Positions 8,635-15,861 of a stretch of 64,000 nucleotides of DNA are shown one piece after another. The position numbers were made by a program, and so were the translations under genes. Position 1 is the stretch's first letter. Each line of letters opens with the position of its first letter. Under the pieces are notes generated by a model. The model was not told where the DNA came from and made no database searches. It was given only the letters and a program-made list of their open reading frames with translations. The stretch is taken from assembly GCA_045862995.1 (NCBI GenBank), contig BTVX01000012.1, positions 32,688 to 96,687 of the forward strand. Reading direction: 5' to 3'. This DNA comes from UBA2387 sp019454665. GTDB lineage: Bacteria; Armatimonadota; Fimbriimonadia; Fimbriimonadales; Fimbriimonadaceae.

Positions 8635-9837
8635 ATGCGACTCCCCGTGGCCGTACCCCTTGTCGTCTTCGCTCTCGTCGCCTCCGTGTCCGCTCAGAGC
8701 ACGCGTTCCACCTCGCGAGCCTACGCGCTCGTGGGCTCGCTGTTTACCCAGAACTCGCAGGATTCCGGCTACGTGGCCGCCCCCACGACGGCAACGTCGG
8801 AAGCGCTCGAGTTCCGCTCGTCCGGAGGGCAGGCGTTCGCCCGAGCAGAGTTCATGAGCGGGTTCGGCACCTTGCGGGCGCGCCACACGGCCGACCTGGA
8901 CAATCAGGGCAACCACACCCGCGGCCTCGCCTACGGTCCCGACGACTTCGCCGGTGAAGGGCACATCTTTGGTGGAGAGTTCTCGGACGTGATCACGATC
9001 GGCGGTGGCGGGACGTTCCGTTTCTACTACTCGCTTTCGGGGTCCGTGGCGCACACGGGGCCGGGTGCTCCGCTTTGGCGCGCCAAGCTGTACGCCGGGG
9101 CGTTTGGGACCGGCGTCACCCTCTTGCGCGCGCCAGGGTTCTTCTTGCGGTTCGAGGGCACGGGCCCATCGAGCTTCTTCGCCGAGGACTACTACGAGTT
9201 CTTGGCGACGCCCGGTGCCGAGTTGAACATCGCCGGAGCACTCGGGGCCCTGATGGATGTCATCCGCGAAGCCGGCGAGCCCGGCGTCAGCCACTCGGTG
9301 CTCGACGCCACCAACACGGGCAAGTTCCGATTGGTGCCGTTGAGCCCGGACATGTCCTTCTCCGCCGCCAGCGGGACGGCCTACACCTCGGTTCGCGTTT
9401 CTGGGAACGTCACGCTGGAGGGCCTGGCCACCTCGGCGCTTGGCATGCCGGTGACGGTTCAGGTGCGTGAGGTGGGGTCGCTCACACCGCTTGGGACGCA
9501 CAACGTCGTCCTCGGCGAAGGGGGCACATTCTCGTTCGAGACGGCTCGCACGGGTTCCCACGACGTGACGATCCAAGGCCCTTCGTGGCTGCGCGCCAAG
9601 ACCACCCTGAACCTGCTGGGTGACATCGAAGGTCTTGCGTTCAGCTTGTTCAACGGGGACGTGAACGGCGACAACTCGGTGAACCTGGCGGACTTTCTGG
9701 TCCTGCGCGGGGCGTTCGGAAGCACCGTGGGCAGTCCCGGCTACGTGCCCGGCGCGGACCTTAATCGCGACGGCACGGTGAACGTTCAGGACTTCCTGAT
9801 CCTGCGATCCAACTTCGGTCGGTCGGGCGTGGCGTAG
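8635..9837 (+). CDS. Secreted protein with C-terminal dockerin type I domain
   Basis: 400 residues with a signal peptide (first 20 residues, ending SVSA). The bulk resembles the secreted, beta-rich repeat proteins of Armatimonadota/Planctomycetes without a named catalytic motif. From residue 338 there are two EF-hand-like calcium loops in tandem, DVNGDNSVNLADF and DLNRDGTVNVQDF, each followed by a helix (LVLRGAFG, LILRSNFG): a dockerin type I pair. Outside cellulosome makers such dockerins are thought to serve surface or matrix assembly. No cohesin is present in the window. Stand-alone gene. Confidence 0.8.
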   Translation: MRLPVAVPLVVFALVASVSAQSTRSTSRAYALVGSLFTQNSQDSGYVAAPTTATSEALEFRSSGGQAFARAEFMSGFGTLRARHTADLDNQGNHTRGLAYGPDDFAGEGHIFGGEFSDVITIGGGGTFRFYYSLSGSVAHTGPGAPLWRAKLYAGAFGTGVTLLRAPGFFLRFEGTGPSSFFAEDYYEFLATPGAELNIAGALGALMDVIREAGEPGVSHSVLDATNTGKFRLVPLSPDMSFSAASGTAYTSVRVSGNVTLEGLATSALGMPVTVQVREVGSLTPLGTHNVVLGEGGTFSFETARTGSHDVTIQGPSWLRAKTTLNLLGDIEGLAFSLFNGDVNGDNSVNLADFLVLRGAFGSTVGSPGYVPGADLNRDGTVNVQDFLILRSNFGRSGVA

Positions 9838-9881
9838 CAGATCGAGGTCTCCTATTGCGATCATCGACCGGCATTGTCGTT

Positions 9882-9887
9882 TACAAT
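9882..9887 (+). promoter_or_regulatory. -10 element TACAAT, probably leaderless promoter
   Basis: TACAAT ends six bases before the ATG at 9894 and there is no Shine-Dalgarno, so transcription would begin at or next to the start codon. No convincing -35 at 16-18 bases. Confidence 0.5.
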
Positions 9888-9893
9888 GCAAGT

Positions 9894-10271
9894 ATGACTA
9901 GAAGGCAGTGGCTCCGAGCGGTCGCCGGTCTTGCGTTTGCCGCCCTTATCGGTACAGGCTACGCGATTCACGTCACAAATGTGCGCTCCGAGTCGGTCCA
10001 ACTCGTCCGGGAGGCGATGCGGTGCAGCGGCAAGCCAACCGCCGATTGCTTGGCACTGCTTTCGCCGCATGCTGCGGAAGCCATGAGGAAGTACGACCAG
10101 GAGTTTGGGCCCGTTGACACATTCGACGTTGTCCAAGTGGTCAATGGCCCAGTAGGGATTCCGGTTGAAGTCCGGGTCGAGGTCCGGCGAGGAGGGAATC
10201 TGCGTCAAGAGGGTCTATATCGTACCGGCCAGGCCCCTATAATCACGGTGTGGAGCGTCGCAGAGGATTAG
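9894..10271 (+). CDS. Small membrane-anchored or secreted protein, unknown function
   Basis: 125 residues, not recognised. The N terminus has RRQW followed by a hydrophobic segment (about 8-25, AVAGLAFAALIGTGYAI), a twin-arginine-free signal anchor; the rest is a small domain with two cysteines close together (MRCSGKPTADCLALL) that could form a disulfide, then a beta-rich tail. The start at 9894 is preferred over an upstream in-frame TTG because the -10 hexamer TACAAT lies between them. No obvious partner. Confidence 0.55.
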   Translation: MTRRQWLRAVAGLAFAALIGTGYAIHVTNVRSESVQLVREAMRCSGKPTADCLALLSPHAAEAMRKYDQEFGPVDTFDVVQVVNGPVGIPVEVRVEVRRGGNLRQEGLYRTGQAPIITVWSVAED

Positions 10272-10436
10272 GTTAGCAAGGTTCGACCGAGCCCCGCGCG
10301 TCCCTTTCGAGTCTTCGGCCCTTGAGTATGGGACGACGAAACCAACCCGACAACCACGGGCCGAACCTCAAGGTGACGCGGGGGAGAGAATGCGGTGCTA
10401 CGACAAGCGGAATCGCACAGAATCGAGATTCAACCA

Positions 10437-11582
10437 CTACCGATGCAGGCTCAGCGTCACTCCCATCGGTGCCGGACCCAGATCGTTCGCCCGCTGGTTG
10501 AAGCGCGCCATGCCACTCCGAGGGCCGACCGCCACCAGATCGAGCGAGCGGAACGCCTTGCCGTCCCAAACGCCTTGACCATAGATGGCAGCCTCGTACT
10601 TGCGGCTTCCGTCGTCCATGCGCACGCGTCCGCGGTACTCGATCACGTCGCCCTTGCGCTGCTTGGTGAGCACGGCTTCCTTCACGTCTTCGGCCTCCCA
10701 CGTGGGCGCTTGACCCCGCACGTTGTCCACCAACACCTCGCGAGCGATGTGCCGAACGGTCGCCTCGGGCACCGCTTCCACGCCGCGCCCCAGCGGGACG
10801 AAGTCGGCAGCCGTGCCGACGCCGACCCAATTCTCGTTCCATGCCCACCGCACGAACTCGGAGAAGTGGTTGTACACGCCGTCGAACCGCGCGCCGCTGC
10901 GGTCGCCCTCGCCTCGCGGCAGGTCCCGCAGGTTCACGCGAAACACGAGTTCGCCTTCGATGCCGGGGGGCAGGCGGAACGGCACTTCGGGGACGGGTTG
11001 GTTCGCGTAGTTCTTCTCGCGGCGCAGCGTCTCCCACCGCTCCAAGGCCCGCTCGATCCGCGCGCGGATGTCGCCGGCATTGTCAGAAGCGGCGAATTTG
11101 CCTTCGAGGTATTCGGCGTTCGGGCCCATCATGTAGATGCCCTGCTTGGTGCCGGGGTGGTTCCACGCGCCGCGCGGCATGGCTTCGCCGTACTTCTTGA
11201 AGAACTGGTGGTCCGGGTTGTTGGCGACACGCGCCAAGTTGTGCGGATCTTCGGGATAGAGCATGTACACCTCGTCCGCAACGGTGACGAAGTGCTTGCT
11301 CAGTTTCTTGATTTCAGGGTCTGACCAGACCAACTGGCGTCCACGGACGCCGTTGTTTCACGTGCATCCAAGCGGGTGGCCGTTCATGGTCCAGAACAGG
11401 ATGGGTCGCCCGAGGCGCTTGGCTTCCTGCACGGCCGGCCAGAACTCGATCCTCCAACCGATGTCCTTGTAGGATTGCTCCTGGGCGCTGGGCTGGATGA
11501 ACTTGAGTAACTCGCGGAAGTTGCTCTCGTTCGGCTCCTGAACCTGCATGCCGAACAACACGGTGGCGATCGCGGCAACCAT
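10437..11582 (-). CDS. Thioredoxin-like protein interrupted by one in-frame TGA (candidate selenoprotein)
   Basis: Two same-frame open segments (11582-11358 and the region downstream to 10437) encode one continuous protein of about 381 residues split by TGA at 11360-11358. The N terminus has a short signal sequence, then AKRLGRPILFWTMNGHPLGC-T and the TGA as residue 75, two after C73, at the place where a thioredoxin-like fold carries its redox centre. After the TGA the protein continues naturally (NNGVRGRQLVWSDPEI ... PRGAWNHPGTKQGIYMMGP ... YGQGVWDGKAFRSLDLVAVG). A perfect hairpin begins two bases after the TGA. A TAAGAT hexamer ends six bases before the ATG. Selenocysteine is inferred; a nonsense mutation or base-call error is the alternative. 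Confidence 0.6.
11331..11355 (-). promoter_or_regulatory. SECIS-like hairpin immediately after in-frame TGA
   Basis: On the coding (minus) strand, two bases after TGA: caac-ggcgtc-cgtg-gacgcc-a-gttg, a six-pair upper stem and four-pair lower stem with a single bulged A and a loop containing GU. Bacterial SECIS elements are hairpins just 3' of the UGA with a G (often GU) in the apical loop. Here the loop starts only 12 bases after the UGA, shorter than the 16 or more usual in known bacterial elements, which weakens the case. Confidence 0.4.
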
Positions 11583-11612
11583 GAGCCTATCTTACACGAA
11601 CTCCGGCACGCC

Positions 11613-12044
11613 TTAGACCAGCGGGTTTCTGACGCGGAGACCGGGAAAGCGGCCAAAGTCGCGGTCGGCGGTCCAAAGTTCGCGCACGCCGTGGGCGATG
11701 CAGAGCGCCGCGATGCGGGCGTCGTGGACCATGGCGCCTTGGACTCGTCCCCGGCTCAGCAGGTCGCGCAGCGCGAGCCAGTACACCGGCGTCTCGGAGA
11801 GCAAGCGAAGGGACGGCGACTCCATCCAGCCCTCGATCTGGGCCAGTACGATCTCAATCGGCGTCGGCACGTGGTGGATCCGCGGATTGGTGGCCACCCC
11901 ATAGAACTCGTGCAGACAAGGCCAGGGGATCGCCCAAGGCGACTCGCCTTCGGCCAGTTCGGCCAGCAGTGAAGCCGAGACCTCGTGAAAGGGGTTGTCA
12001 ACGCGATGCGCATAGACCAGGATGTTCGAGTCAACCGCGATCAT
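11613..12044 (-). CDS. VapC-type PIN toxin (module 1)
   Basis: 143 residues. A PIN-domain ribonuclease of the VapC type: MIAVDSNILVYA with D5, the second acidic site in CLHEFYGV (E46), VHDARIAALCIAHG and the terminal TADRDFGRFPGLRVRNPL. Such toxins cleave tRNA or rRNA when freed from their antitoxin. The ATG overlaps the stop of the antitoxin upstream by four bases (ATGA), the standard coupling. All expected acidic residues are present, so it should be active. Confidence 0.88.
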   Translation of the reverse strand: MIAVDSNILVYAHRVDNPFHEVSASLLAELAEGESPWAIPWPCLHEFYGVATNPRIHHVPTPIEIVLAQIEGWMESPSLRLLSETPVYWLALRDLLSRGRVQGAMVHDARIAALCIAHGVRELWTADRDFGRFPGLRVRNPLV

Positions 12045-12286
12045 GCGCCGCGACCTTCGTAGATCGCGTCGCGGAACTGCTCCCAGGTGGCGTTTTGAAA
12101 CTCGGGGGTCAACCCGCTCCCCCCGTCGAAGCTGCAATCGCGGAGCTTGAACGGCTTCTTCGGCTCTTCCTCCAGCACCTTGCGCAGCCCCTCTTCGATG
12201 AGCGAGCGCAGGGTCGTGTCGCGCTCGGCGGCGACGCGCTTCGCCTGGTCGAGCAAGGCGTCTGCGATTTCGACGGTGGTCTTCAT
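12041..12286 (-). CDS. VapB-type antitoxin (module 1)
   Basis: 81 residues. The N terminus MKTTVEIADALLDQAKRVA is a ribbon-helix-helix-like DNA-binding start typical of the DUF2191/VapB group; the tail (KLRDCSFDGGSG ... WEQFRDAIYEGRG) is the disordered toxin-wrapping part, and ends in the four-base overlap with module-1 toxin. An inverted repeat lies just upstream and is a likely autoregulatory operator. Confidence 0.85.
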   Translation of the reverse strand: MKTTVEIADALLDQAKRVAAERDTTLRSLIEEGLRKVLEEEPKKPFKLRDCSFDGGSGLTPEFQNATWEQFRDAIYEGRGA

Positions 12287-12293
12287 GGTGGTT

Positions 12294-12323
12294 GTATGGG
12301 TTAGACGCTCTGGGCACCCATAC
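12294..12323. promoter_or_regulatory. Likely operator of vapBC module 1
   Basis: Perfect 8-base inverted half-sites gtatgggt (12294-12301) and acccatac (12316-12323), their starts 22 bases apart, that is about two helical turns, centred upstream of the antitoxin start at 12286. The site overlaps the last codons of the module-2 toxin. Geometry is nearly that of the module-2 operator. Confidence 0.5.
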
Positions 12324-12741
12324 GGTTCGCCGCTGGGTCCGAGCCGACGCCTCTATCCGGCCCAAGGTCGGTGTGATTGAAGTCGTCGCTCTTGAACATC
12401 AACCCCTCCCGCCGATCTTTGGCCAGCGCGTAAGAGAAGCAGTCGCCGAAGTTCAGGTTCGCGCGGTGCCCCGATCCGCGCCCGAAATCGCGATACGCCT
12501 CGCGGGCGATTTGCGCTTGTTCCGGCGTTACCGGGCAGATTTCGATCCCGATTTCGTCAATCAACGCGTCCAAGCGTCTGGACACGACAGCATCCCTGAA
12601 ACCCAAGACGATCGAGGCTTCCACAAGGGCCACGGCCGACATCCGCACGGGCTCGCGGGTGTTCTCCAGCTTCGCAGCCCAGTCTGGGGCGTCCGGTTCC
12701 GATTTGGCCAATGCGACGATCACCGACGTATCGACGATCAC
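12301..12741 (-). CDS. VapC-type PIN toxin (module 2)
   Basis: 146 residues, GTG start overlapping the antitoxin stop (GTGA). The PIN fold is clear: MIVDTSVIVALAKSE with D4, the acidic VALVEASIVLG, then NFGDCFSYALAKD and LMFKSDDFNHTD. This is the branch with LNFGDCFSYALA, often annotated as type II toxin VapC with a Phd/VapB (RelB-like) partner. The C terminus runs some 20 residues past the last helix and reaches into the operator of module 1. Confidence 0.88.
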   Translation of the reverse strand: MIVDTSVIVALAKSEPDAPDWAAKLENTREPVRMSAVALVEASIVLGFRDAVVSRRLDALIDEIGIEICPVTPEQAQIAREAYRDFGRGSGHRANLNFGDCFSYALAKDRREGLMFKSDDFNHTDLGPDRGVGSDPAANRMGAQSV

Positions 12742-12983
12742 TTGGGCAATCCCATCTCGTCGTAGAGATCGTTGACATCGAAGGTCAGCGCTTCCGGAGG
12801 AAGCGCTTCGCGCACAGCTCTGGCCGCCGCCAGAATGCGGTCCGCCCTTCGGCGCGGTTCTCGGTCGCGGTCGATCGCTTCTCTCAGGGCCTCCGCGACC
12901 GCTTGCGCGACGCTGGTGGACCTGAGACTCGCCAACTCCTTGGCCATCCGGTGGGTCTCGGGGTTCTTGATGTTCAGCGACAT
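12738..12983 (-). CDS. VapB/PSK-type antitoxin (module 2)
   Basis: 81 residues: MSLNIKNPETHRMAKELASL and TSVAQAVAEALREAI match the PSK transcription-factor type of VapB antitoxin (ribbon-helix-helix). The tail LTFDVNDLYDEMGLPK is the toxin-binding end. The -10-like TAGAAT ends six bases before its ATG and overlaps one half-site of an inverted repeat, so binding of the antitoxin there would block transcription. Confidence 0.88.
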   Translation of the reverse strand: MSLNIKNPETHRMAKELASLRSTSVAQAVAEALREAIDRDREPRRRADRILAAARAVREALPPEALTFDVNDLYDEMGLPK

Positions 12984-12989
12984 GGTGCC

Positions 12990-13020
12990 ATTCTACCGTA
13001 CGACAGGGAGAACGGTAGAA
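12990..13020 (-). promoter_or_regulatory. Promoter -10 and operator of vapBC module 2
   Basis: Half-sites ttctaccgt (12991-12999) and acggtagaa (13012-13020) form a perfect 9-base inverted repeat with starts 21 bases apart. The minus-strand -10-like hexamer TAGAAT (12995-12990) lies within one half-site, six bases from the ATG at 12983, with no Shine-Dalgarno. Autorepression and leaderless transcription are both inferred. Confidence 0.55.
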
Positions 13021-13037
13021 CTTTTGGGGCCTTGATC

Positions 13038-13121
13038 GTGGCACGGCATCTTGCCCATGTGTGGCACGAGCGTCCCGCTCGTGCGCTTGCTGTTCACCAT
13101 GGCCGGGGCCAGCCATGCCAC
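13038..13121. repeat. Composite palindromic intergenic repeat (three units)
   Basis: Three palindrome-like units in a row between vapBC modules 2 and 3: a degenerate unit around gtggcacggcatcttgccc, a perfect 9-base stem gcacgagcg/cgctcgtgc with loop tcc (about 13064-13084), and catggc...gccatg inside caccatgg...ccatgccac. The units share the gtggca/tgccac ends with the hairpin at 14274-14302, which marks a dispersed family. Confidence 0.6.
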
Positions 13122-13122
13122 T

Positions 13123-13551
13123 CTATGCCACCGGATTGACCGTTCGCAACCCAGCGAAGCGCTGGAAGTCGCGGTCGTTGGTGGCCAACGTGGCGTGTTG
13201 CTCGATGGCGAGAGCCGCGAGGTGCGCGTCGGCGACCAGCTTGCCCCCGGCCCCGAGCGGCGCGAGCAAGTCCCGAACTCGGCCCAGGTGCCCCGGACCC
13301 GGTTGCACGGCCACCACGCCAGGCATCGCCATCCAAGCCTCCACCTCGTCCCAAGCTTCGCCGAGGGAAAGGGGGTTACGGAAGACGCGCTCGCTGGTCG
13401 AGAGCCGCACGAAGCCCAACGCCACGTGCCAGGGCATGCCGACCCTTCCGTGTCCGTTGAGCAGGTCCTCCCACCAAGTGCGGGCCCTCGTGTGGAATGC
13501 CGACTCCGTGTCGATGGCGTACAGCAGGACGTTCAGGTCGGAGATGATCAT
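13123..13551 (-). CDS. VapC-type PIN toxin (module 3, TIGR00028-like)
   Basis: 142 residues. MIISDLNVLLYAID with D5, then the TIGR00028-like pattern HTRARTWWEDLLNG ... VALGFVRLSTSERVFRNPLS, LVADAHLAALAIEQHATLATNDRDF and a final GLRTVNPVA. In this subfamily the second acidic position lies in a different place from modules 1 and 2, so the three toxins are not recent copies of one another. Start overlaps the antitoxin stop by four bases. Confidence 0.88.
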   Translation of the reverse strand: MIISDLNVLLYAIDTESAFHTRARTWWEDLLNGHGRVGMPWHVALGFVRLSTSERVFRNPLSLGEAWDEVEAWMAMPGVVAVQPGPGHLGRVRDLLAPLGAGGKLVADAHLAALAIEQHATLATNDRDFQRFAGLRTVNPVA

Positions 13552-13787
13552 CGTTCTTCCGCGTCCAGGCCATGGAGGAGTTCGCCGAGCTTCTCCGGGT
13601 CGATGCCGGGGCGCAGCCCGAGCGGCTTGGCTCGCACTCGGTATGGCGCGGCCGGTGGGCTCTCCGGCTCGAGCGCGGCCTCGATGAGCTCGTTGACGAC
13701 CTGGCTCAGCGACTTGCCTTCGCGTTCCGTCCGCTCGCGGATGGCCCGATCAACCCGGGGATTGGGTGTGAATGTGGTGCGCATCAT
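13548..13787 (-). CDS. Antitoxin of module 3
   Basis: 79 residues. TTFTPNPRVDRAIRERTERE and GKSLSQVVNELIEAAL form a ribbon-helix-helix-like head; the tail (PLGLRPGIDPEKLGELLHGL) is the probable toxin-binding segment. Two consecutive ATG codons start the frame; a perfect TATAAT lies seven bases upstream with no Shine-Dalgarno, so a leaderless mRNA is likely. Confidence 0.83.
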   Translation of the reverse strand: MMRTTFTPNPRVDRAIRERTEREGKSLSQVVNELIEAALEPESPPAAPYRVRAKPLGLRPGIDPEKLGELLHGLDAEER

Positions 13788-13794
13788 ACATCAG

Positions 13795-13800
13795 ATTATA
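13795..13800 (-). promoter_or_regulatory. -10 element TATAAT of module 3
   Basis: Consensus TATAAT on the minus strand, ending seven bases before the antitoxin ATG at 13787. A short inverted repeat gtgca-cga-tgcac lies just upstream (about 13806-13818) and could be the operator. No recognisable -35. Confidence 0.6.
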
Positions 13801-13826
13801 GCTGGTGCACGATGCACAGCCGGGGC

Positions 13827-13912
13827 ATGGGCAACCTGGAGTTGAACGACATCCGCGCCTGCCTCGCCTTCGCCGCCGAGCGCGAGCGACGCCTGGTCGC
13901 CCCCTTGGAATG
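13827..13912 (+). pseudogene. Remnant of DUF433 antitoxin (5' end lost)
   Basis: Just upstream of, and in a different frame from, the DUF5615 gene, the sequence encodes LELNDIRACLAFAAERERRL, the characteristic C-terminal helix of DUF433 antitoxins (consensus like YPeLt..dv.aALaYA). The N-terminal winged-helix part with its HPxIxxGxPxIxGTRI-type motif is missing: the sequence upstream is the promoter of vapBC module 3. No stop codon is left at the usual junction with the toxin ATG. I read it as a truncated antitoxin. Confidence 0.6.
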
Positions 13913-14245
13913 GGGCTTCTCTTCGACGCCAATCCCTCGCCCGCGTTGCTGGTCCGACTGGCAGACATCCATCCGGAGTCCCTGCATGTCGAGAATCTCG
14001 AGGGCGGCATCACCTCCACAGACTCTGCAATCTGGGACGTTGCTCGGGCGGAAGGCCTGCTCATCGTCACGAAGGACTCGGACTTCCAGCAACGCGCACT
14101 TACCTCGGGTCCCCCGCCGAAGGTGATCTGGATCCGTCTCGGCGACTGCCGGACCGTCCTTGTGGAGACCCTGCTGCGGCATCGCGCGCGGGATGTCGCG
14201 ACTTTCTATTCTGACCCAGTCGAATCCGTGATGGTCATTCCATAG
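13910..14245 (+). CDS. DUF5615 PIN-like toxin, apparently orphaned
   Basis: 111 residues. LLFDANPSPALLVRLADI, then DSAIWDVARAEGLLIVTKDSDF (quoted in part: IWDVARAEGLLIVTKDSDF) and KVIWIRLGDC are the Mut7-C/DUF5615 PIN-like signatures, with the acidic residues in FDAN, TDSAIW and TKDSDF intact. These proteins pair with DUF433 antitoxins; here only a fragment of that partner remains. The gene either lacks an antidote, is silenced by loss of its promoter, or is neutralised in trans. Confidence 0.78.
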   Translation: MGLLFDANPSPALLVRLADIHPESLHVENLEGGITSTDSAIWDVARAEGLLIVTKDSDFQQRALTSGPPPKVIWIRLGDCRTVLVETLLRHRARDVATFYSDPVESVMVIP

Positions 14246-14273
14246 GCGTCTCCCACGGACCTGCAGCAATCTG

Positions 14274-14302
14274 CGTGGCATGGGCAAGATGCCCATGCCA
14301 CG
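14274..14302. repeat. Perfect 13-bp hairpin repeat
   Basis: cgtggcatgggca (14274-14286) and tgcccatgccacg (14290-14302) are exact inverted copies around the loop aga. Same gtggca/tgccac ends as the composite repeat at 13038-13121. No T-run, so not an obvious terminator. Between it and lnt (14310-14366, minus) the sequence could be read as the tail DEGKAQAFERARERV of a lost gene, but this is too short to call. Confidence 0.65.
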
Positions 14303-14382
14303 TTCAGCCCTACACCCGCTCCCTCGCCCGCTCGAACGCCTGCGCCTTGCCCTCGTCCCGCGAACACCGGCGTGATGGTTGC

Positions 14383-15861
14383 TCAAGATGCTCGACCCGA
14401 ACTCCTGGGATTCGCGCGGCCCAGGGAGCAAACGAACAGCCAAGCCAACAGAAACCAGGGCATGGCTTCCGCCACCCAAGCCCTGGGAAGCGGCGGGCCG
14501 ATCAACATATCCACGATCAAGGCGTCCCGCTGGCCGAGCGGCAGTTCCGCCAGCACGTCGCCCCGCCCGTTGACGGCCAACGTTGAGCCCAGCGAGGCCG
14601 AACGGACGGTCGGCAGGCCGGTTTCGACGGCTCGCCAGATGGTGCCCTCGCGCAGTTGCGCGGGCGCCGAGGTGCCCATGTACCAGTCGTCAATGGACAT
14701 CACGGCCAGCATCTGCGCCCCGTTGGCGCGTTGGCGGTAGCCGAGGTTGTGGAACAGCCCTTCGAAGCAGATCAGCGGGCCGACGGTCAGGCCAGCAACG
14801 CGAAGGGCTTTGGTCTCCTTGCCCGGATGCAGGTCGCCCGTGGGGAGATTGAAGTTCTTGAGGAAGGGCAACACGTCGCGCCCGGGCACAAACTCGCCGA
14901 AGATGACGAGGCGCGTCTTGTCGGCGAAATCCCACTCGCCATCGTACTTGTAGGCCGTTTGGTAGGCGGGCGAGACGCCCCGCGTTCCGCCGAACAGGAC
15001 GGGCGGTTCCTCTTGAACCAAGAAGGCCGTGATCGGCGGAAGGCCCGCGCCACCGTTGACCAGCCCTTCTGGCAGGACCAGCATTCGGGCGTTTTCGGCG
15101 CGCGCCTTGGCATACAGCGGCGGGATGGCCTGCGCCACGCGGGAGTCCTCGGTCGCGGGGTCGCCGAACGCGAGGTCGGTTCCCGGCTGGCCGACGGCGA
15201 TTCGGACGCGTTCGCCTTGCGGGTTCGCCTGCATCCCGTACGCGACATAGGAGCCGATCCCCACGGCGGCGAACGCGAGCCCGCCGGCCCAGAGCCGCTT
15301 GCGATGGACACCCGTCGTCCGGGCACGGAAGGCCATCGCGAGCCACACGTTCGCGAGCGCCGCCCAGGCCGAAACGAAGTAGACCGTGCCGATCCGGGCC
15401 GATTGGATCAGCTCCGGGGCCGCTGCCAGCGGCGAGGCGAGCAGGCTCCAAGGGAACGCCAGGTAGGGGATGTAGGACCGACCGACCTCCAAGCCAGCCC
15501 AAGCCAGCGGGATGGCCCACCAACGGCCCTGGGTCCACAGCCTTTGGACCAGCCATCCCAACCCGGCGAAGTACCACGCGCCCAGAAACCCGCAGACGAC
15601 CCACGGGACGGCGGACAGCACGGGGCTCTCGGTCCAGCGGAACACGAACTCGCGCACCCAGTTCATCTGCGCCAGCCAGAAGCAGAAGCCAAACGTCCAG
15701 CCCGAGCGGAACGCGCCGCGCGGGTCGGCGCTGATCAGGCTCCACAGCCACGGGGCGACGGCCACGAACACCAGCGGCCACCATGCCACGGGGTGCAACG
15801 ACAGGCTGACCAGCGCCGCGCTCAACACCGAGGGCCAGCCGCGCAACACCTTGTCCTTCAC
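14383..15861 (-). CDS. lnt: Apolipoprotein N-acyltransferase
   Basis: 492 residues. About seven membrane segments (for example WWPLVFVAVAPWLWSLI, AVPWVVCGFLGAWYFAGLGW) precede a periplasmic nitrilase-like domain with the catalytic triad E265 (VLPEGL), K315 (ADKTRL, before FGEFVPGRD) and C365 (LICFEGLF); a final membrane helix closes the protein. Lnt adds the third acyl chain to lipoproteins in the inner membrane, which supports a diderm cell. GTG start overlaps the phosphatase stop by four bases (GTGA), which fixes it. Length is near that of E. coli Lnt (512). Confidence 0.92.
   Translation of the reverse strand: MKDKVLRGWPSVLSAALVSLSLHPVAWWPLVFVAVAPWLWSLISADPRGAFRSGWTFGFCFWLAQMNWVREFVFRWTESPVLSAVPWVVCGFLGAWYFAGLGWLVQRLWTQGRWWAIPLAWAGLEVGRSYIPYLAFPWSLLASPLAAAPELIQSARIGTVYFVSAWAALANVWLAMAFRARTTGVHRKRLWAGGLAFAAVGIGSYVAYGMQANPQGERVRIAVGQPGTDLAFGDPATEDSRVAQAIPPLYAKARAENARMLVLPEGLVNGGAGLPPITAFLVQEEPPVLFGGTRGVSPAYQTAYKYDGEWDFADKTRLVIFGEFVPGRDVLPFLKNFNLPTGDLHPGKETKALRVAGLTVGPLICFEGLFHNLGYRQRANGAQMLAVMSIDDWYMGTSAPAQLREGTIWRAVETGLPTVRSASLGSTLAVNGRGDVLAELPLGQRDALIVDMLIGPPLPRAWVAEAMPWFLLAWLFVCSLGRANPRSSGRAS

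Noticed and set aside
13038..14302. CRISPR-like array, because of repeated palindromes
   Set aside because: Units differ in sequence and spacing, there are no regular spacers and no cas genes.
14310..14366. Short minus-strand tail reading DEGKAQAFERARERV before a stop, as a lost gene end
   Set aside because: Looks protein-like but is too short to assign and has no upstream coding continuation.
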